From assembly GCF_002884445.1 (NCBI RefSeq), contig NZ_KZ614144.1, positions 5,767,787-5,831,786 of the forward strand: a stretch of 64,000 nt of DNA. Reading direction: 5' to 3'. How positions within the stretch are numbered: position 1 is the first letter of the stretch; every line of letters starts with the position of its first letter. Below the pieces are notes generated by a model. That model saw nothing but the letters and a program-made list of their open reading frames with translations. It ran no database searches and was not told where the DNA came from. A program made the translations under genes and the position numbers. The DNA comes from Paenibacillus castaneae. Its GTDB lineage: Bacteria; Bacillota; Bacilli; Paenibacillales; Paenibacillaceae. Below, in pieces: positions 25,138 through 33,799 of this stretch.

Positions 25138-25446
25138 TTACAGTTTGATTTCGATATCTACACCGGATGGTAAATCCAAGCGCATCAACGCATCAACCGT
25201 TTGCGGCGTTGGGTTAACAATATCGATTAGACGCTTATGAGTGCGTTGTTCGAATTGCTCCCTGGAATCCTTGTACTTGTGTACCGCACGGAGAACGGTG
25301 ATGATTTGCTTTTCCGTAGGTAACGGAATCGGCCCGGACACGCTTGCACCCGAACGTTTTGCAGTTTCAACAATTTTCTCAGCGGATTGATCAAGAATTC
25401 TATGATCGTATGCTTTCAAGCGAATACGAATCTTTTGCTTTGCCAT
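25138..25446 (-). CDS. rpsJ: 30S ribosomal protein S10 (NusE)
   Basis: A 102-residue S10: MAKQKIRIRLKAYDHRILDQSAEKIVETAKRSGA and GPIPLPTEKQIITVLRAVHKYKDSREQFEQRTHKRLIDI. Besides its ribosomal role it is NusE, which with NusB recognises boxA such as that before the rrn operon at the left end of this window. First gene of the long S10-spc-alpha cluster; GGAGGGAC precedes the ATG. Confidence 0.98.
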   Translation of the reverse strand: MAKQKIRIRLKAYDHRILDQSAEKIVETAKRSGASVSGPIPLPTEKQIITVLRAVHKYKDSREQFEQRTHKRLIDIVNPTPQTVDALMRLDLPSGVDIEIKL

Positions 25447-25575
25447 ATAAGTCCCTCCTTCTATCGCCCAATTTATTATCGGACATACTCCGCGAGAAAA
25501 CCCTTCACATGCCCCATGGCAAAGGGGCCGGGTGTGTCGGCAACCTCTCGCATCATCGCAACGTCAGACCAACAT
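25447..25575 (-). promoter_or_regulatory. S10-cluster 5' leader
   Basis: About 130 nt of untranslated RNA between the promoter at 25581-25609 and rpsJ. It includes GGTTGCCGACACACCCGGCC and a hairpin-forming CCCC...GGGG with loop TTTGCCAT (about 25511-25530). Such a leader is a natural place for feedback control, but no structure could be assigned to a named family. Confidence 0.4.
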
Positions 25576-25580
25576 TCAAC

Positions 25581-25609
25581 ATTATACCGAATCTAGTGGG
25601 CAATTGCAA
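25581..25609 (-). promoter_or_regulatory. promoter of the S10 cluster
   Basis: Minus strand: TTGCAA (25604-25609), 17-nt spacer, TATAAT (25581-25586). It is the only strong promoter-like pair I saw upstream of the 15-kb ribosomal protein run. Confidence 0.8.
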
Positions 25610-25941
25610 CATAAAGTTTCAAGTTATTTCTTAATCGATTATTTTTGCAAATTCTCTCTAAACTGCGCAGTTATCAGCCTTCGCCTGTATGAAGATCATG
25701 GATGTCAAAGCCATTTAGCAAGGAAAAACACAACCTTAATGATAGCTGCTGAAATCTCTTAAAGAAAAGCTATTATCGGTTATGTATCTGTTCGACAATT
25801 ATTATAGAAGAAACACACCGAATTTCATTATCGCCTAAATGATCTACATTTAAAACCGTTTTGTCACTAAACCCGATTGATTGTATGCTTTCCACATTAT
25901 AAACAGCATTCAGCCAAAAATACACCGGCAAATAGCACCAT
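25610..25941. other. noncoding gap, nothing recognised
   Basis: About 330 bp of A/T-rich sequence between the S10 promoter and the terminator of the ABC importer. Short open frames on both strands lack ribosome binding sites. No RNA motif, repeat or attachment site was recognised. Confidence 0.5.
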
Positions 25942-25978
25942 CAAGAAAAGACGCAACCTCCACTTACGGTTGCGTCTC
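25942..25978 (-). terminator. terminator of the ABC importer operon
   Basis: Minus strand: AGACGCAACC, a 9-nt loop, GGTTGCGTCT, then TTTCTT. It lies about 45 nt beyond the ATPase stop codon. Confidence 0.8.
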
Positions 25979-26022
25979 TTCTATTAACTAGTATAGTTTC
26001 CTAAGAGGCTTGCCGTATAGAT

Positions 26023-26817
26023 TTAGCCCAGCACAATCCGGTCATCCGCCATCTTCTTGCCGCTAATCCGTTCAAACTCACCTAACAGCTGCTCAACGGT
26101 AAGATCTTTCTTACGCTCTTCTGGCACATCAAGGATGATACGGCCTTTGTCCATCATAATAAGCCGGTTCCCTAATCGGATTGCCTGTTCCATATTATGT
26201 GTAACCATTAATGTAGTTAAGTTCATATCACGCACAATGCTTTCGGTTATCGTAGTTATAAGCTCGGCTCTAGCGGGGTCAAGCGCTGCCGTATGCTCGT
26301 CGAGCAGAAGGATCTGCGGTCTAGTAAACGTAGACATGAGCAAGCTAAGCGCTTGTCTCTCTCCGCCTGATAGCAGCCCTACTTTTGCCCCCAAACGATT
26401 TTCTAGTCCAATTCCTAAACGTTGCAGTTCTTTTTTGAAAATATCGCGTTTTGCCCGTGTTACACCGAACGAGAAGCCGCGGCTTTTGCCGCGCGTATAA
26501 GCCATCGCTAAATTCTCTTCAATGGACATGCGTGGAGCTGTACCGGCCATTGGATCTTGAAATACTCGTCCAATCCAGCGGCTGCGTTGATATTCCGTTA
26601 ATTGGCTAATATTTTGGCCGTCAATACGAACCTCACCTGCATCCGGCTTCATGACTCCGGATATAATATTCATTAATGTGGATTTACCTGCACCGTTACT
26701 GCCGATTACGGTAACGAAGTCACCCGGCTTCATAATGAGGTTAGCGCCTACAAGCGCTGTTTTCTCATCTACCGTGCCAGGATTAAAGAGCTTGGACACT
26801 TTTGATATTTCTAACAT
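26023..26817 (-). CDS. ABC transporter ATP-binding protein (TrpXYZ-like importer)
   Basis: A 264-residue ABC ATPase. Walker A GSNGAGKST (39-47), signature LLSGGERQ (about 149-156) and Walker B ILLLDEHTAALDP are all intact. The Q-loop segment RWIGRVFQDPMAGTAP and the H-loop MVTHNMEQA are present. Together with the permease and the binding protein it forms a complete importer of the family whose members include TrpXYZ and related amino-acid or unknown-substrate systems. Its ATG overlaps the permease stop (TAATG). The substrate cannot be told from sequence. In B. subtilis the S10 cluster and tuf are separated by ybaC; this operon occupies that place here. Confidence 0.9.
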   Translation of the reverse strand: MLEISKVSKLFNPGTVDEKTALVGANLIMKPGDFVTVIGSNGAGKSTLMNIISGVMKPDAGEVRIDGQNISQLTEYQRSRWIGRVFQDPMAGTAPRMSIEENLAMAYTRGKSRGFSFGVTRAKRDIFKKELQRLGIGLENRLGAKVGLLSGGERQALSLLMSTFTRPQILLLDEHTAALDPARAELITTITESIVRDMNLTTLMVTHNMEQAIRLGNRLIMMDKGRIILDVPEERKKDLTVEQLLGEFERISGKKMADDRIVLG

Positions 26818-27731
26818 TAGCGTCCACCTCCTGGCTGCGTGTTTTCAAAAGAATTCAGCATTTCAGCTGTTCGTTTGCGAGCTATATTTTTTTGCTTCCA
26901 AATACGGCGTGATGAAGGCACGATCAATGCGAAGATAATAATTACCGCTGTAATCAATTTCATATCCGATGCTTCAAGCCATTCAACACGTAAAGCGAAA
27001 GCGTAAATAATACGATAAATAATGGATCCAAGAACAACAGCTAAAGTGGCTCTAAAAACAGTACGTGAACCGAATATGGCTTCACCTATAATAACGGATG
27101 CAAGTCCTATTACAATCATGCCTATACCCATGCTGTTATCTGCGTATTTCTGATACTGTGCTACCAAAGCGCCAGATGTTGCAACAAGCGCATTAGCTAA
27201 AGCAATTCCGAAAATAGTTGTAATGTCGGTATTAGCACCAAAACTGCGAATCATTCGAGCATTGTCGCCAGTTGCCCGTAAACTTAGACCAAGATCAGTA
27301 CGGAAGAATAGATCGAGTAGAAGCTTAACTATGACGACAAACACAATCATGACCGTCAAGGTTGATACATTCGTAAATAGGTTATCAAATCCTCTTAATG
27401 ATACGTTCGGTTTACCCATAATGCGGAGATTAATCGAATATAAAGCGATCATCATAATAATTCCCGATAATAAACCATTTATTTTCCCTTTTGTGTGAAG
27501 CAATCCCGTACATGTACCTGCTAGTGCACCACCAGCAAAAGCACAAATGATTGCTAGCCATGGAGGTGTACCATTCACAGTCATAACCGATCCGATAGCT
27601 GCGCCAGTCGTAAAACTGCCATCAACCGTTAGATCAGGGAAATCAAGTATTCTAAATGTTATAAAAACGCCAAGTGCCATAAGTGCATATAACAATCCGC
27701 TTTCTACGGCGCCTTGCATGGATGTAAGCAA
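26817..27731 (-). CDS. ABC transporter permease (TrpXYZ-like importer)
   Basis: A 304-residue membrane protein with eight to nine hydrophobic segments, of the branched-chain-amino-acid-type permease superfamily (BPD_transp_2). LFYALMALGVFITFRILDFPDLTVDGSF-like N-terminus (here GLLYALMALGV) and DLGLSLRATGDNARMIRSFGANT (EAA-like cytoplasmic loop) are recognisable. Starts at TTG (27729-27731) with GGAGG 8 nt upstream; an ATG four codons later lacks a site. It lies about 100 bp after the binding-protein gene, with a hairpin between, and overlaps the ATPase start by one base. Confidence 0.9.
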   Translation of the reverse strand: MLTSMQGAVESGLLYALMALGVFITFRILDFPDLTVDGSFTTGAAIGSVMTVNGTPPWLAIICAFAGGALAGTCTGLLHTKGKINGLLSGIIMMIALYSINLRIMGKPNVSLRGFDNLFTNVSTLTVMIVFVVIVKLLLDLFFRTDLGLSLRATGDNARMIRSFGANTDITTIFGIALANALVATSGALVAQYQKYADNSMGIGMIVIGLASVIIGEAIFGSRTVFRATLAVVLGSIIYRIIYAFALRVEWLEASDMKLITAVIIIFALIVPSSRRIWKQKNIARKRTAEMLNSFENTQPGGGR

Positions 27732-27757
27732 AAGATATGCCTCCTTTTATCATAACA

Positions 27758-27788
27758 ACGGGGTGAACCAGTAGCCCGATCACCCCGT
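27758..27788 (-). other. intercistronic hairpin after the binding-protein gene
   Basis: Minus strand: ACGGGGTGA, a 13-nt loop, TCACCCCGT, with no T run following. Such a structure would protect the upstream binding-protein mRNA from 3' decay and so raise its level over the membrane components, a common arrangement in ABC importer operons. Confidence 0.6.
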
Positions 27789-27834
27789 CAAACTTTGATC
27801 TTATCATCTTGTACGATGTTATAATAACTCGCTC

Positions 27835-28869
27835 TTACTCAATGATGTTATTTTCTTTATCTTTAACAAATGCTTTCATTTCGTCCGTAACCGTAATTCC
27901 TTGTTCAGCTGCCGCTTTCATATTGAAGATGAAATCAAGCTTCTGAGGAACTGTTACATCCATATCAGCAGGCTTTTTGCCATTTTTCAAAATATCCACA
28001 GCCATTTGACCAACTTCATAGCCATGATCAAAGTATTTAAAGCCTACAGCTGCAAAAGCGCCTTTCTCAACTGTATCGCGGTCTGCAGAGAAGAAAGGAA
28101 TTTTATTTTTGTTTGCTACCTCGATAATAGCGTCTACGCCACTCACTACCATGTTATCAAGTGTAATATAAATAGCATCTACACGGCCAACTAATGATTC
28201 AGCAGCTTGTTTAACATCAGAAGAGTTAGCAACAGAAGCTTTAATTAGTTTGATATCATATTTAGCAAGCGCTTCTTCTGCAATTTTACTCATTACTACA
28301 GCATTTTGTTCGCCTTCATTAATAACAATACCAACATTTTTTACATCTTTGAATTGGGATGCAATGAAATCCATTGTTTGTGTAATAGCAGCAGGATTCG
28401 TATCCGAAGCTCCTGTTACATTACCGCCTGGAGCTTTCAGCTGTGGTACGATACCTGCAGCAACTGGATCTGTTACAGCAGCGAACAATACAGGCTTGTC
28501 CGTTACATCATCAACTAAGCTTTGTGCAGTAGGTGTAGCAATACCAAGTGCTAAATCGCTTTTGTTTGATGCAATTTTTTGTGAAATGGTTTTAATATTC
28601 GTAGCATCGCCTTGCGCATTATTGAAATCGATTGTTAAGTTTTTGCCTTCTTCAATACCTGCATCTTTAAGTGCGGCAATAAAGCCTTGGCGTGTTGCGT
28701 CAAGCGATGGATGCTCAACAATTTGCGAGATCGATATGGTATATGATTTACCTGAATTCGAGCTTGACTTACCCGAATTCGAACCCGATTTCTCCGAGCC
28801 AGAACCACAAGCTGCAGTTATAACCATGATTGATGCCAAAGCAATACCAATCCAAAACCTCTTCTTCAT
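27835..28869 (-). CDS. ABC transporter substrate-binding lipoprotein (TrpX-like)
   Basis: A 344-residue lipoprotein of the ABC_sub_bind family. The signal peptide ends in ITAAC with the lipidated cysteine at residue 21, followed by a Ser/Gly-rich linker containing two near-identical SGKSSSNSGKS-like units. The mature part (about 42-340) has the type-I periplasmic-binding fold: ISQIVEHPSLDATRQGF, DLALGIATPTAQSL, VLFAAVTDPVAAG, PGGNVTGASDTN. Family members bind tryptophan or other small ligands. No tryptophan or other T-box is found upstream, so regulation cannot be used to infer the ligand. First gene of the operon. Confidence 0.9.
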   Translation of the reverse strand: MKKRFWIGIALASIMVITAACGSGSEKSGSNSGKSSSNSGKSYTISISQIVEHPSLDATRQGFIAALKDAGIEEGKNLTIDFNNAQGDATNIKTISQKIASNKSDLALGIATPTAQSLVDDVTDKPVLFAAVTDPVAAGIVPQLKAPGGNVTGASDTNPAAITQTMDFIASQFKDVKNVGIVINEGEQNAVVMSKIAEEALAKYDIKLIKASVANSSDVKQAAESLVGRVDAIYITLDNMVVSGVDAIIEVANKNKIPFFSADRDTVEKGAFAAVGFKYFDHGYEVGQMAVDILKNGKKPADMDVTVPQKLDFIFNMKAAAEQGITVTDEMKAFVKDKENNIIE

Positions 28870-29029
28870 TTAAATAGACCCCTCTCAATTTTCAAATCGT
28901 CTCTTCTCATTGCTTCAATAGAATATAAAGGCACATCAAAGCATCATCGCTTTCTCGCATTAAAGGTTATGACTATAATAAGTGACTGAAATTAATCGAG
29001 CAATGATGACAGATTTCTATTATTCCCTA

Positions 29030-29059
29030 ATATTAAATGGGTTTGAGGTATGTAGTCAA
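29030..29059 (-). promoter_or_regulatory. probable promoter of the ABC importer operon
   Basis: Minus strand: TTGACT (29054-29059), 18-nt spacer, TAATAT (29030-29035), giving a leader of about 150 nt. The leader contains no T-box core and no other riboswitch I recognise. Confidence 0.5.
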
Positions 29060-29112
29060 TCATAAGTTAATGTAAATATAAGTAAGCAGACCTACTGATC
29101 GTATAGTCCCAT

Positions 29113-29141
29113 AAAAAAAGCCCTCACCGAGGTGAGGGCCT
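29113..29141 (-). terminator. terminator of tuf (str cluster)
   Basis: Minus strand: GCCCTCACC TCGG... TGAGGGC hairpin followed by seven T. It begins about 35 nt after the tuf stop codon. Confidence 0.9.
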
Positions 29142-29173
29142 TTGATATTCACAGCGGCTAAAGCCGCCGTTCA

Positions 29174-30364
29174 TTATTTTTGGATAGAAGCTACAGCGCC
29201 AGCGCCTACTGTACGGCCGCCTTCACGAATAGAGAATCGAGTTCCCTCTTCAACAGCGATTGGAGCGATAAGCTCAACCGTTACAGTGATATTGTCGCCA
29301 GGCATAACCATTTCAGTACCTTCTGGCAAAGTGATGATACCTGTTACGTCAGTTGTACGGAAGTAGAACTGTGGACGGTATCCAGTGAAGAAAGGCTTGT
29401 GACGGCCACCCTCTTCTTTAGTAAGAACGTAGATTTGTGCAGTGAAGTTAGTGTGTGGTTTAACCGAACCCGGTTTAGCCAAAACTTGTCCACGCTCAAT
29501 GTTGCTGCGGTCTACACCACGAAGCAATGCGCCTACGTTGTCACCAGCTTGAGCGGAGTCAAGCAATTTACGGAACATTTCAACGCCTGTTACTACAGAC
29601 TTACGGGATTCTTCAGCTAGACCGATAATTTCGATCTCGTCGCCTACTTTGATAACGCCACGCTCTACACGACCTGTAGCAACTGTACCACGGCCAGTGA
29701 TTGTGAATACGTCCTCGACAGGCATAAGGAAAGGTTTCGCAGTATCGCGCTCTGGAGTAGGGATGTAAGTATCCACTTGCTCAAACAGTTCAACGATTTT
29801 GTCAGCCCATTCGCCATCTGGGTTCGAAAGAGCTTCACGAGCTGATCCACGGATGATTGGAGTGTCGTCGCCTGGGAACTCATACTCAGAAAGAAGGTCA
29901 CGAACTTCCATTTCTACCAATTCAAGAAGCTCTTCGTCTTCAACCATGTCGCATTTGTTCAAGAAAACAACGATATAAGGTACGCCTACTTGTTTCGAAA
30001 GCAAGATGTGCTCACGAGTTTGTGGCATAGGGCCGTCAGTAGCGGAAACTACAAGAATAGCTCCGTCCATTTGTGCAGCACCAGTGATCATGTTTTTTAC
30101 ATAGTCGGCGTGACCTGGGCAGTCAACGTGAGCGTAGTGACGAGTTGGAGTCTCATACTCAACGTGTGATGTCGAGATCGTGATACCACGCTCGCGCTCT
30201 TCTGGAGCTTTATCGATTTGGTCGAATGCAATTGCTGCTCCGCCGTATCTTTTGGAAAGTACTGTTGTGATCGCAGCTGTCAAAGTCGTTTTACCATGAT
30301 CGACGTGACCGATAGTACCGATATTAACGTGCGGTTTGTTACGTTCAAATTTTGCCTTAGCCAT
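29174..30364 (-). CDS. tuf: elongation factor Tu
   Basis: A 396-residue EF-Tu, the GTPase that brings aminoacyl-tRNA to the ribosome. G1 GHVDHGKTT (about 19-27), switch II DCPGHADYVKNM, G4 NKCD and the C-terminal barrel domains are intact. The sequence shows no change at the known kirromycin sites that I could judge. Starts at ATG with GGAGGCTC upstream. It is the last gene of the str cluster, separated from fusA by about 115 bp that contain a nested hairpin. Confidence 0.99.
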   Translation of the reverse strand: MAKAKFERNKPHVNIGTIGHVDHGKTTLTAAITTVLSKRYGGAAIAFDQIDKAPEERERGITISTSHVEYETPTRHYAHVDCPGHADYVKNMITGAAQMDGAILVVSATDGPMPQTREHILLSKQVGVPYIVVFLNKCDMVEDEELLELVEMEVRDLLSEYEFPGDDTPIIRGSAREALSNPDGEWADKIVELFEQVDTYIPTPERDTAKPFLMPVEDVFTITGRGTVATGRVERGVIKVGDEIEIIGLAEESRKSVVTGVEMFRKLLDSAQAGDNVGALLRGVDRSNIERGQVLAKPGSVKPHTNFTAQIYVLTKEEGGRHKPFFTGYRPQFYFRTTDVTGIITLPEGTEMVMPGDNITVTVELIAPIAVEEGTRFSIREGGRTVGAGAVASIQK

Positions 30365-30407
30365 TGAACTTGAGCCTCCTCAATTTAACATCATATTTTT
30401 ATGTGTG

Positions 30408-30446
30408 GGCCGACACTTCATTTGCAAGCAAATGGTAATGACGGCC
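30408..30446 (-). other. nested hairpin in the fusA-tuf spacer
   Basis: GGCCG (30408-30412) pairs with CGGCC (30442-30446); inside lies the palindromic CATTTGC/GCAAATG (30419-30434). No T run follows on the minus strand, so it is not a simple terminator; it may be an RNA processing or stabilising element. Confidence 0.5.
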
Positions 30447-30480
30447 AAAAGCATATAATAAATGCATTGCCTAAAAGCGA

Positions 30481-32556
30481 TTACTCGCCTTTGTGCTTAG
30501 CAATGATCTCTTCAGAGATCGATCTTGGAACTTCTTCATAATGAGAAAGCTCCATGGAGAATACGCCGCGTCCTTGAGTACCCGAACGTAGTGTTGTGGA
30601 ATAACCGAACATCTCGGAGAGAGGCACCTTGGAGCGGATAATTTGTGCACCTGCACGAGTATCCATACCTTCGATACGACCACGACGGGAGTTCAACATA
30701 CCCATAACATCGCCCATGTACTCTTCAGGAACAGTAACTTCAACTTTCATGATTGGCTCAAGCAGAACTGGATTACATCTTTCTTTGGCAGCTTTAAGCG
30801 CCATTGAACCTGCAATTTTAAACGCCATTTCCGAGGAGTCAACATCATGATAAGATCCGTCAACAACAACAGCTTTGACATCAACGAGCGGGAAGCCGGC
30901 TACAACACCGTTCTTCATCGACTCTTCAATACCAGCCTGGATAGGAGCGATATATTCACGAGGAATAGATCCACCAACTGTTTTGTTTTCGAATATAAAG
31001 CCTGAACCTGGCTCAAGTGGTGAAAACTCAACCCAACAATGACCGAATTGACCTTTACCACCGGACTGACGTACGAACTTACCTTCAACCTTCGCAGCTT
31101 GACGGAACGTTTCACGATAAGCTACTTGAGGCTTACCAACGTTTGTCTCAACTTTGAATTCGCGGAACATACGGTCAACGAGGATTTCAAGGTGAAGCTC
31201 ACCCATACCAGAAATAATCGTTTGGTTTGTTTCTTCGTCCGTATGAGCACGGAAAGTAGGATCTTCTTCAGCAAGTTTCGAAATCGCGATACCAAGTTTA
31301 TCTTGGTCAGCTTTCGTTTTTGGTTCGATAGCAACCGAGATAACTGGCTCAGGGAAGTTCATCGATTCAAGAATGATGATGTTCTTCTCATCGCAAAGAG
31401 TGTCTCCAGTCGTTGTATCTTTCAAACCAACCGCGGCAGCAATGTCACCAGAATAAACTTCTGTGATTTCTTGACGGCTGTTCGCATGCATCTGAAGAAT
31501 ACGACCAATCCGCTCACGTTTGCCTTTTGTTGAGTTAAGGACATATGAACCGGATTTTAGTACGCCTGAATACACACGGAAGAACGTCAATCTACCCACA
31601 TAAGGGTCAGTCATGATTTTGAATGCCAGAGCCGCGAACGGTTCTGTGTCTGAAGATGGACGTACTCCTTCTTCACCATCTTCAAGCGTACCTGTAATAG
31701 CTGGTACGTCAAGCGGTGAAGGCAAGTAGTCAACAACAGCATCCAACATCGGCTGAACACCTTTGTTACGGTAAGAGGAACCTGCTACAACTGGGAAGAT
31801 TTTAACTTCGCATACACCCTTACGGAGTGCAGCTTTAATTTCTGGAATAGTGATTTCTTCACCTTCCAAATATTTCATCGTTAATTCTTCATCCAATTCT
31901 GCAACTTTCTCAATCAATTCCGAGCGAAGTGATTCGACTTGGTCGGCATACTCAGCAGGAATTTCGATTTTATCTGGATCTTTACCAGAATCATCTTTGT
32001 ATTTATATGCTACGCGTTCAACGATATCGATAACGCCGAGAAAATCAGACTCAGCGCCCATCGGTATTTGGATTGCAACAGCATTGGCACCTAGACGCTC
32101 ACGCATGTCTTTAATAACATTCAGATAGTCTGCACCAATGATATCCATCTTATTGACGTATGCAATCCGAGGTACGTTGTATTTGTCAGCCTGACGCCAT
32201 ACAGTTTCAGACTGTGGCTCAACGCCTTCTTTTGCACTGAAAACCCCAACGGCCCCGTCCAATACGCGCAGGGAGCGTTCAACTTCAACTGTGAAGTCAA
32301 CGTGTCCCGGGGTGTCGATAATATTAATTCGGTGTCCATGCCATTGAGCGGTTGTCGCGGCAGACGTAATCGTAATACCGCGCTCTTGTTCTTGTTCCAT
32401 CCAGTCCATCGTAGCTGCACCTTCGTGCACCTCACCGATTTTGTGGGTACGGCCTGTAAAGAACAAGATCCGTTCAGTTGTTGTGGTTTTACCGGCATCA
32501 ATATGCGCCATAATCCCGATGTTACGCGTATTTTTCAAGGAGAACTCTCTTGACAT
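30481..32556 (-). CDS. fusA: elongation factor G
   Basis: A 691-residue EF-G, the translocation GTPase. G1 AHIDAGKTTTTERIL, switch II DTPGHVDF and G4 NKMD are intact, followed by domains II-V, with domain IV starting near GKFVRQSGGKGQFGHC. Length matches Bacillus EF-G (692). Starts at ATG with GAGGAGAC upstream, about 30 bp after rpsG. No internal break or unusual insertion. Confidence 0.99.
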   Translation of the reverse strand: MSREFSLKNTRNIGIMAHIDAGKTTTTERILFFTGRTHKIGEVHEGAATMDWMEQEQERGITITSAATTAQWHGHRINIIDTPGHVDFTVEVERSLRVLDGAVGVFSAKEGVEPQSETVWRQADKYNVPRIAYVNKMDIIGADYLNVIKDMRERLGANAVAIQIPMGAESDFLGVIDIVERVAYKYKDDSGKDPDKIEIPAEYADQVESLRSELIEKVAELDEELTMKYLEGEEITIPEIKAALRKGVCEVKIFPVVAGSSYRNKGVQPMLDAVVDYLPSPLDVPAITGTLEDGEEGVRPSSDTEPFAALAFKIMTDPYVGRLTFFRVYSGVLKSGSYVLNSTKGKRERIGRILQMHANSRQEITEVYSGDIAAAVGLKDTTTGDTLCDEKNIIILESMNFPEPVISVAIEPKTKADQDKLGIAISKLAEEDPTFRAHTDEETNQTIISGMGELHLEILVDRMFREFKVETNVGKPQVAYRETFRQAAKVEGKFVRQSGGKGQFGHCWVEFSPLEPGSGFIFENKTVGGSIPREYIAPIQAGIEESMKNGVVAGFPLVDVKAVVVDGSYHDVDSSEMAFKIAGSMALKAAKERCNPVLLEPIMKVEVTVPEEYMGDVMGMLNSRRGRIEGMDTRAGAQIIRSKVPLSEMFGYSTTLRSGTQGRGVFSMELSHYEEVPRSISEEIIAKHKGE

Positions 32557-32585
32557 AAATTTGTCTCCTCTCGTATGTGAAGATT

Positions 32586-33056
32586 CTACCAGCGGTAGTG
32601 AGCAAACGCTTTGTTTGCTTCAGCCATTTTGTGAGTGTCTTCGCGCTTCTTAACAGCTGCGCCAGTGTTATTGGATGCATCTGTGATTTCAGCAGCTAAA
32701 CGCTCTTCCATCGTTTTCTCACCGCGGTTACGTGAGTAGTTCACGAGCCAACGAAGACCAAGCGCCGTACGGCGTTCTGGTTTAACTTCGATAGGCACTT
32801 GATAGTTAGCTCCACCAACACGGCGTGCTTTAACCTCAAGAACCGGCATAATATTTTTCAAAGCTGCTTCAAAAACTTCCATTGGATCTTTACCCGTGCG
32901 TTCTTGAATAAGTTTGAAAGCGTCATATAGTAGTGTTGCTGCTACACCTCTTTTACCGTCAAGCATAATACGGTTGATAAGGCGAGTTACCAGTTTGCTA
33001 TTATATAGCGGATCTGGAAGCACATCACGTTTCGTTACAGGACCTTTGCGTGGCAT
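32586..33056 (-). CDS. rpsG: 30S ribosomal protein S7
   Basis: A 156-residue S7 (MPRKGPVTKRDVLPDPLYNSKLVTRLIN), primary binder of the 16S 3' domain. Also typical are KPERRTALGLRWLVNYSRNRGEKTMEERLA and the C-terminal REDTHKMAEANKAFAHYRW. The ATG at 33054-33056 follows GGGGGAC; an upstream extension of 14 codons is not family-like. Confidence 0.98.
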   Translation of the reverse strand: MPRKGPVTKRDVLPDPLYNSKLVTRLINRIMLDGKRGVAATLLYDAFKLIQERTGKDPMEVFEAALKNIMPVLEVKARRVGGANYQVPIEVKPERRTALGLRWLVNYSRNRGEKTMEERLAAEITDASNNTGAAVKKREDTHKMAEANKAFAHYRW

Positions 33057-33122
33057 GAGAAAGTCCCCCTTTCTTCTAATAGTCATTATTTCTAGCATTT
33101 CGATAACCCATAAGAGCTATTC

Positions 33123-33545
33123 TTATGATTTTTTAACTTTCGGACGTTTCGTACCGTATTTCGAACGAGCTTGCATACGGTTGTTAACACCCGCAGTATC
33201 AAGTGCACCGCGAACGATATGATAACGTACTCCCGCTAAGTCTTTTACTTTACCACCACGGATCAAAACAACGCTATGCTCTTGCAAGTTGTGTCCGATA
33301 CCCGGAATGTAAGCCGTAACCTCTAAACGGTTCGTTAAACGAACACGAGCATATTTACGAAGTGCGGAGTTCGGTTTCCTTGGAGTCATTGTACCTACAC
33401 GAGTGCACACACCGCGTTTTTGAGGAGCGCTGATGTTAGTAGCTTCACGTTTCAATGCATTGAAACCTTTTTGCAAGGCTGGCGATTTCGATTTAACGAC
33501 TTTCGCTTGACGTCCTTTACGGACCAGCTGATTAATAGTTGGCAT
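33123..33545 (-). CDS. rpsL: 30S ribosomal protein S12
   Basis: A 140-residue S12, part of the decoding centre. MPTINQLVRKG and the loop TPRKPNSALRK (Lys57, equivalent to E. coli Lys43) are standard, as is GGKVKDL (Lys101, equivalent to Lys88). The conserved PGVRYH segment reads AGVRYH here: residue 104 is Ala, encoded GCG, where most bacteria have Pro (E. coli numbering about 90/91). That site has yielded streptomycin-related mutants in other species. ATG at 33543-33545 follows GGAAGGGGGTGG. A longer frame upstream is noncoding leader. Confidence 0.97.
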   Translation of the reverse strand: MPTINQLVRKGRQAKVVKSKSPALQKGFNALKREATNISAPQKRGVCTRVGTMTPRKPNSALRKYARVRLTNRLEVTAYIPGIGHNLQEHSVVLIRGGKVKDLAGVRYHIVRGALDTAGVNNRMQARSKYGTKRPKVKKS

Positions 33546-33799
33546 GTTGCCACCCCCTTCCTTAAATTCATGTCTTTTGAAAATATAAGAGTTTATAAAG
33601 ATGTGTTTATAAATCTGCTTATATTCCTTCGCGAAACGAGCTCTTCCCACCAAAGACGGCATTAGCCGTTTACGCTTATATGGTAGACATTTTACCTAAA
33701 TTTAAGCCCACAGATCCAGGCGGTTCATAAAAGAACAAAGAAAAATTCTCGCCAGTTCATTATCGTTAAATAACCAACTAACAAAAACGGTAAAAAGCA
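33546..33799 (-). other. rplGB-rpsL spacer / rpsL leader
   Basis: About 250 bp of untranslated RNA. It includes a small hairpin ACGGC-TAAT-GCCGT (about 33653-33668) and an otherwise A/T-rich sequence. No clear promoter or named RNA family was recognised. Confidence 0.4.

Noticed and set aside
28250..28873. A 207-codon plus-strand open frame
   Set aside because: It lies antisense to the substrate-binding lipoprotein gene, whose signal peptide, fold motifs and binding site are clear.
28870..29110. Search for a tryptophan T-box or other riboswitch before the TrpX-like operon
   Set aside because: No GTGGAACCGCG-type T-box core and no terminator pair are seen in the leader.
29180..29620. 146-codon plus-strand open frame opposite tuf
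   Set aside because: Antisense shadow of a highly conserved gene with strong codon bias; no ribosome binding site.
31039..31533. 164-codon plus-strand open frame opposite fusA
   Set aside because: Antisense shadow of EF-G; composition is not protein-like.
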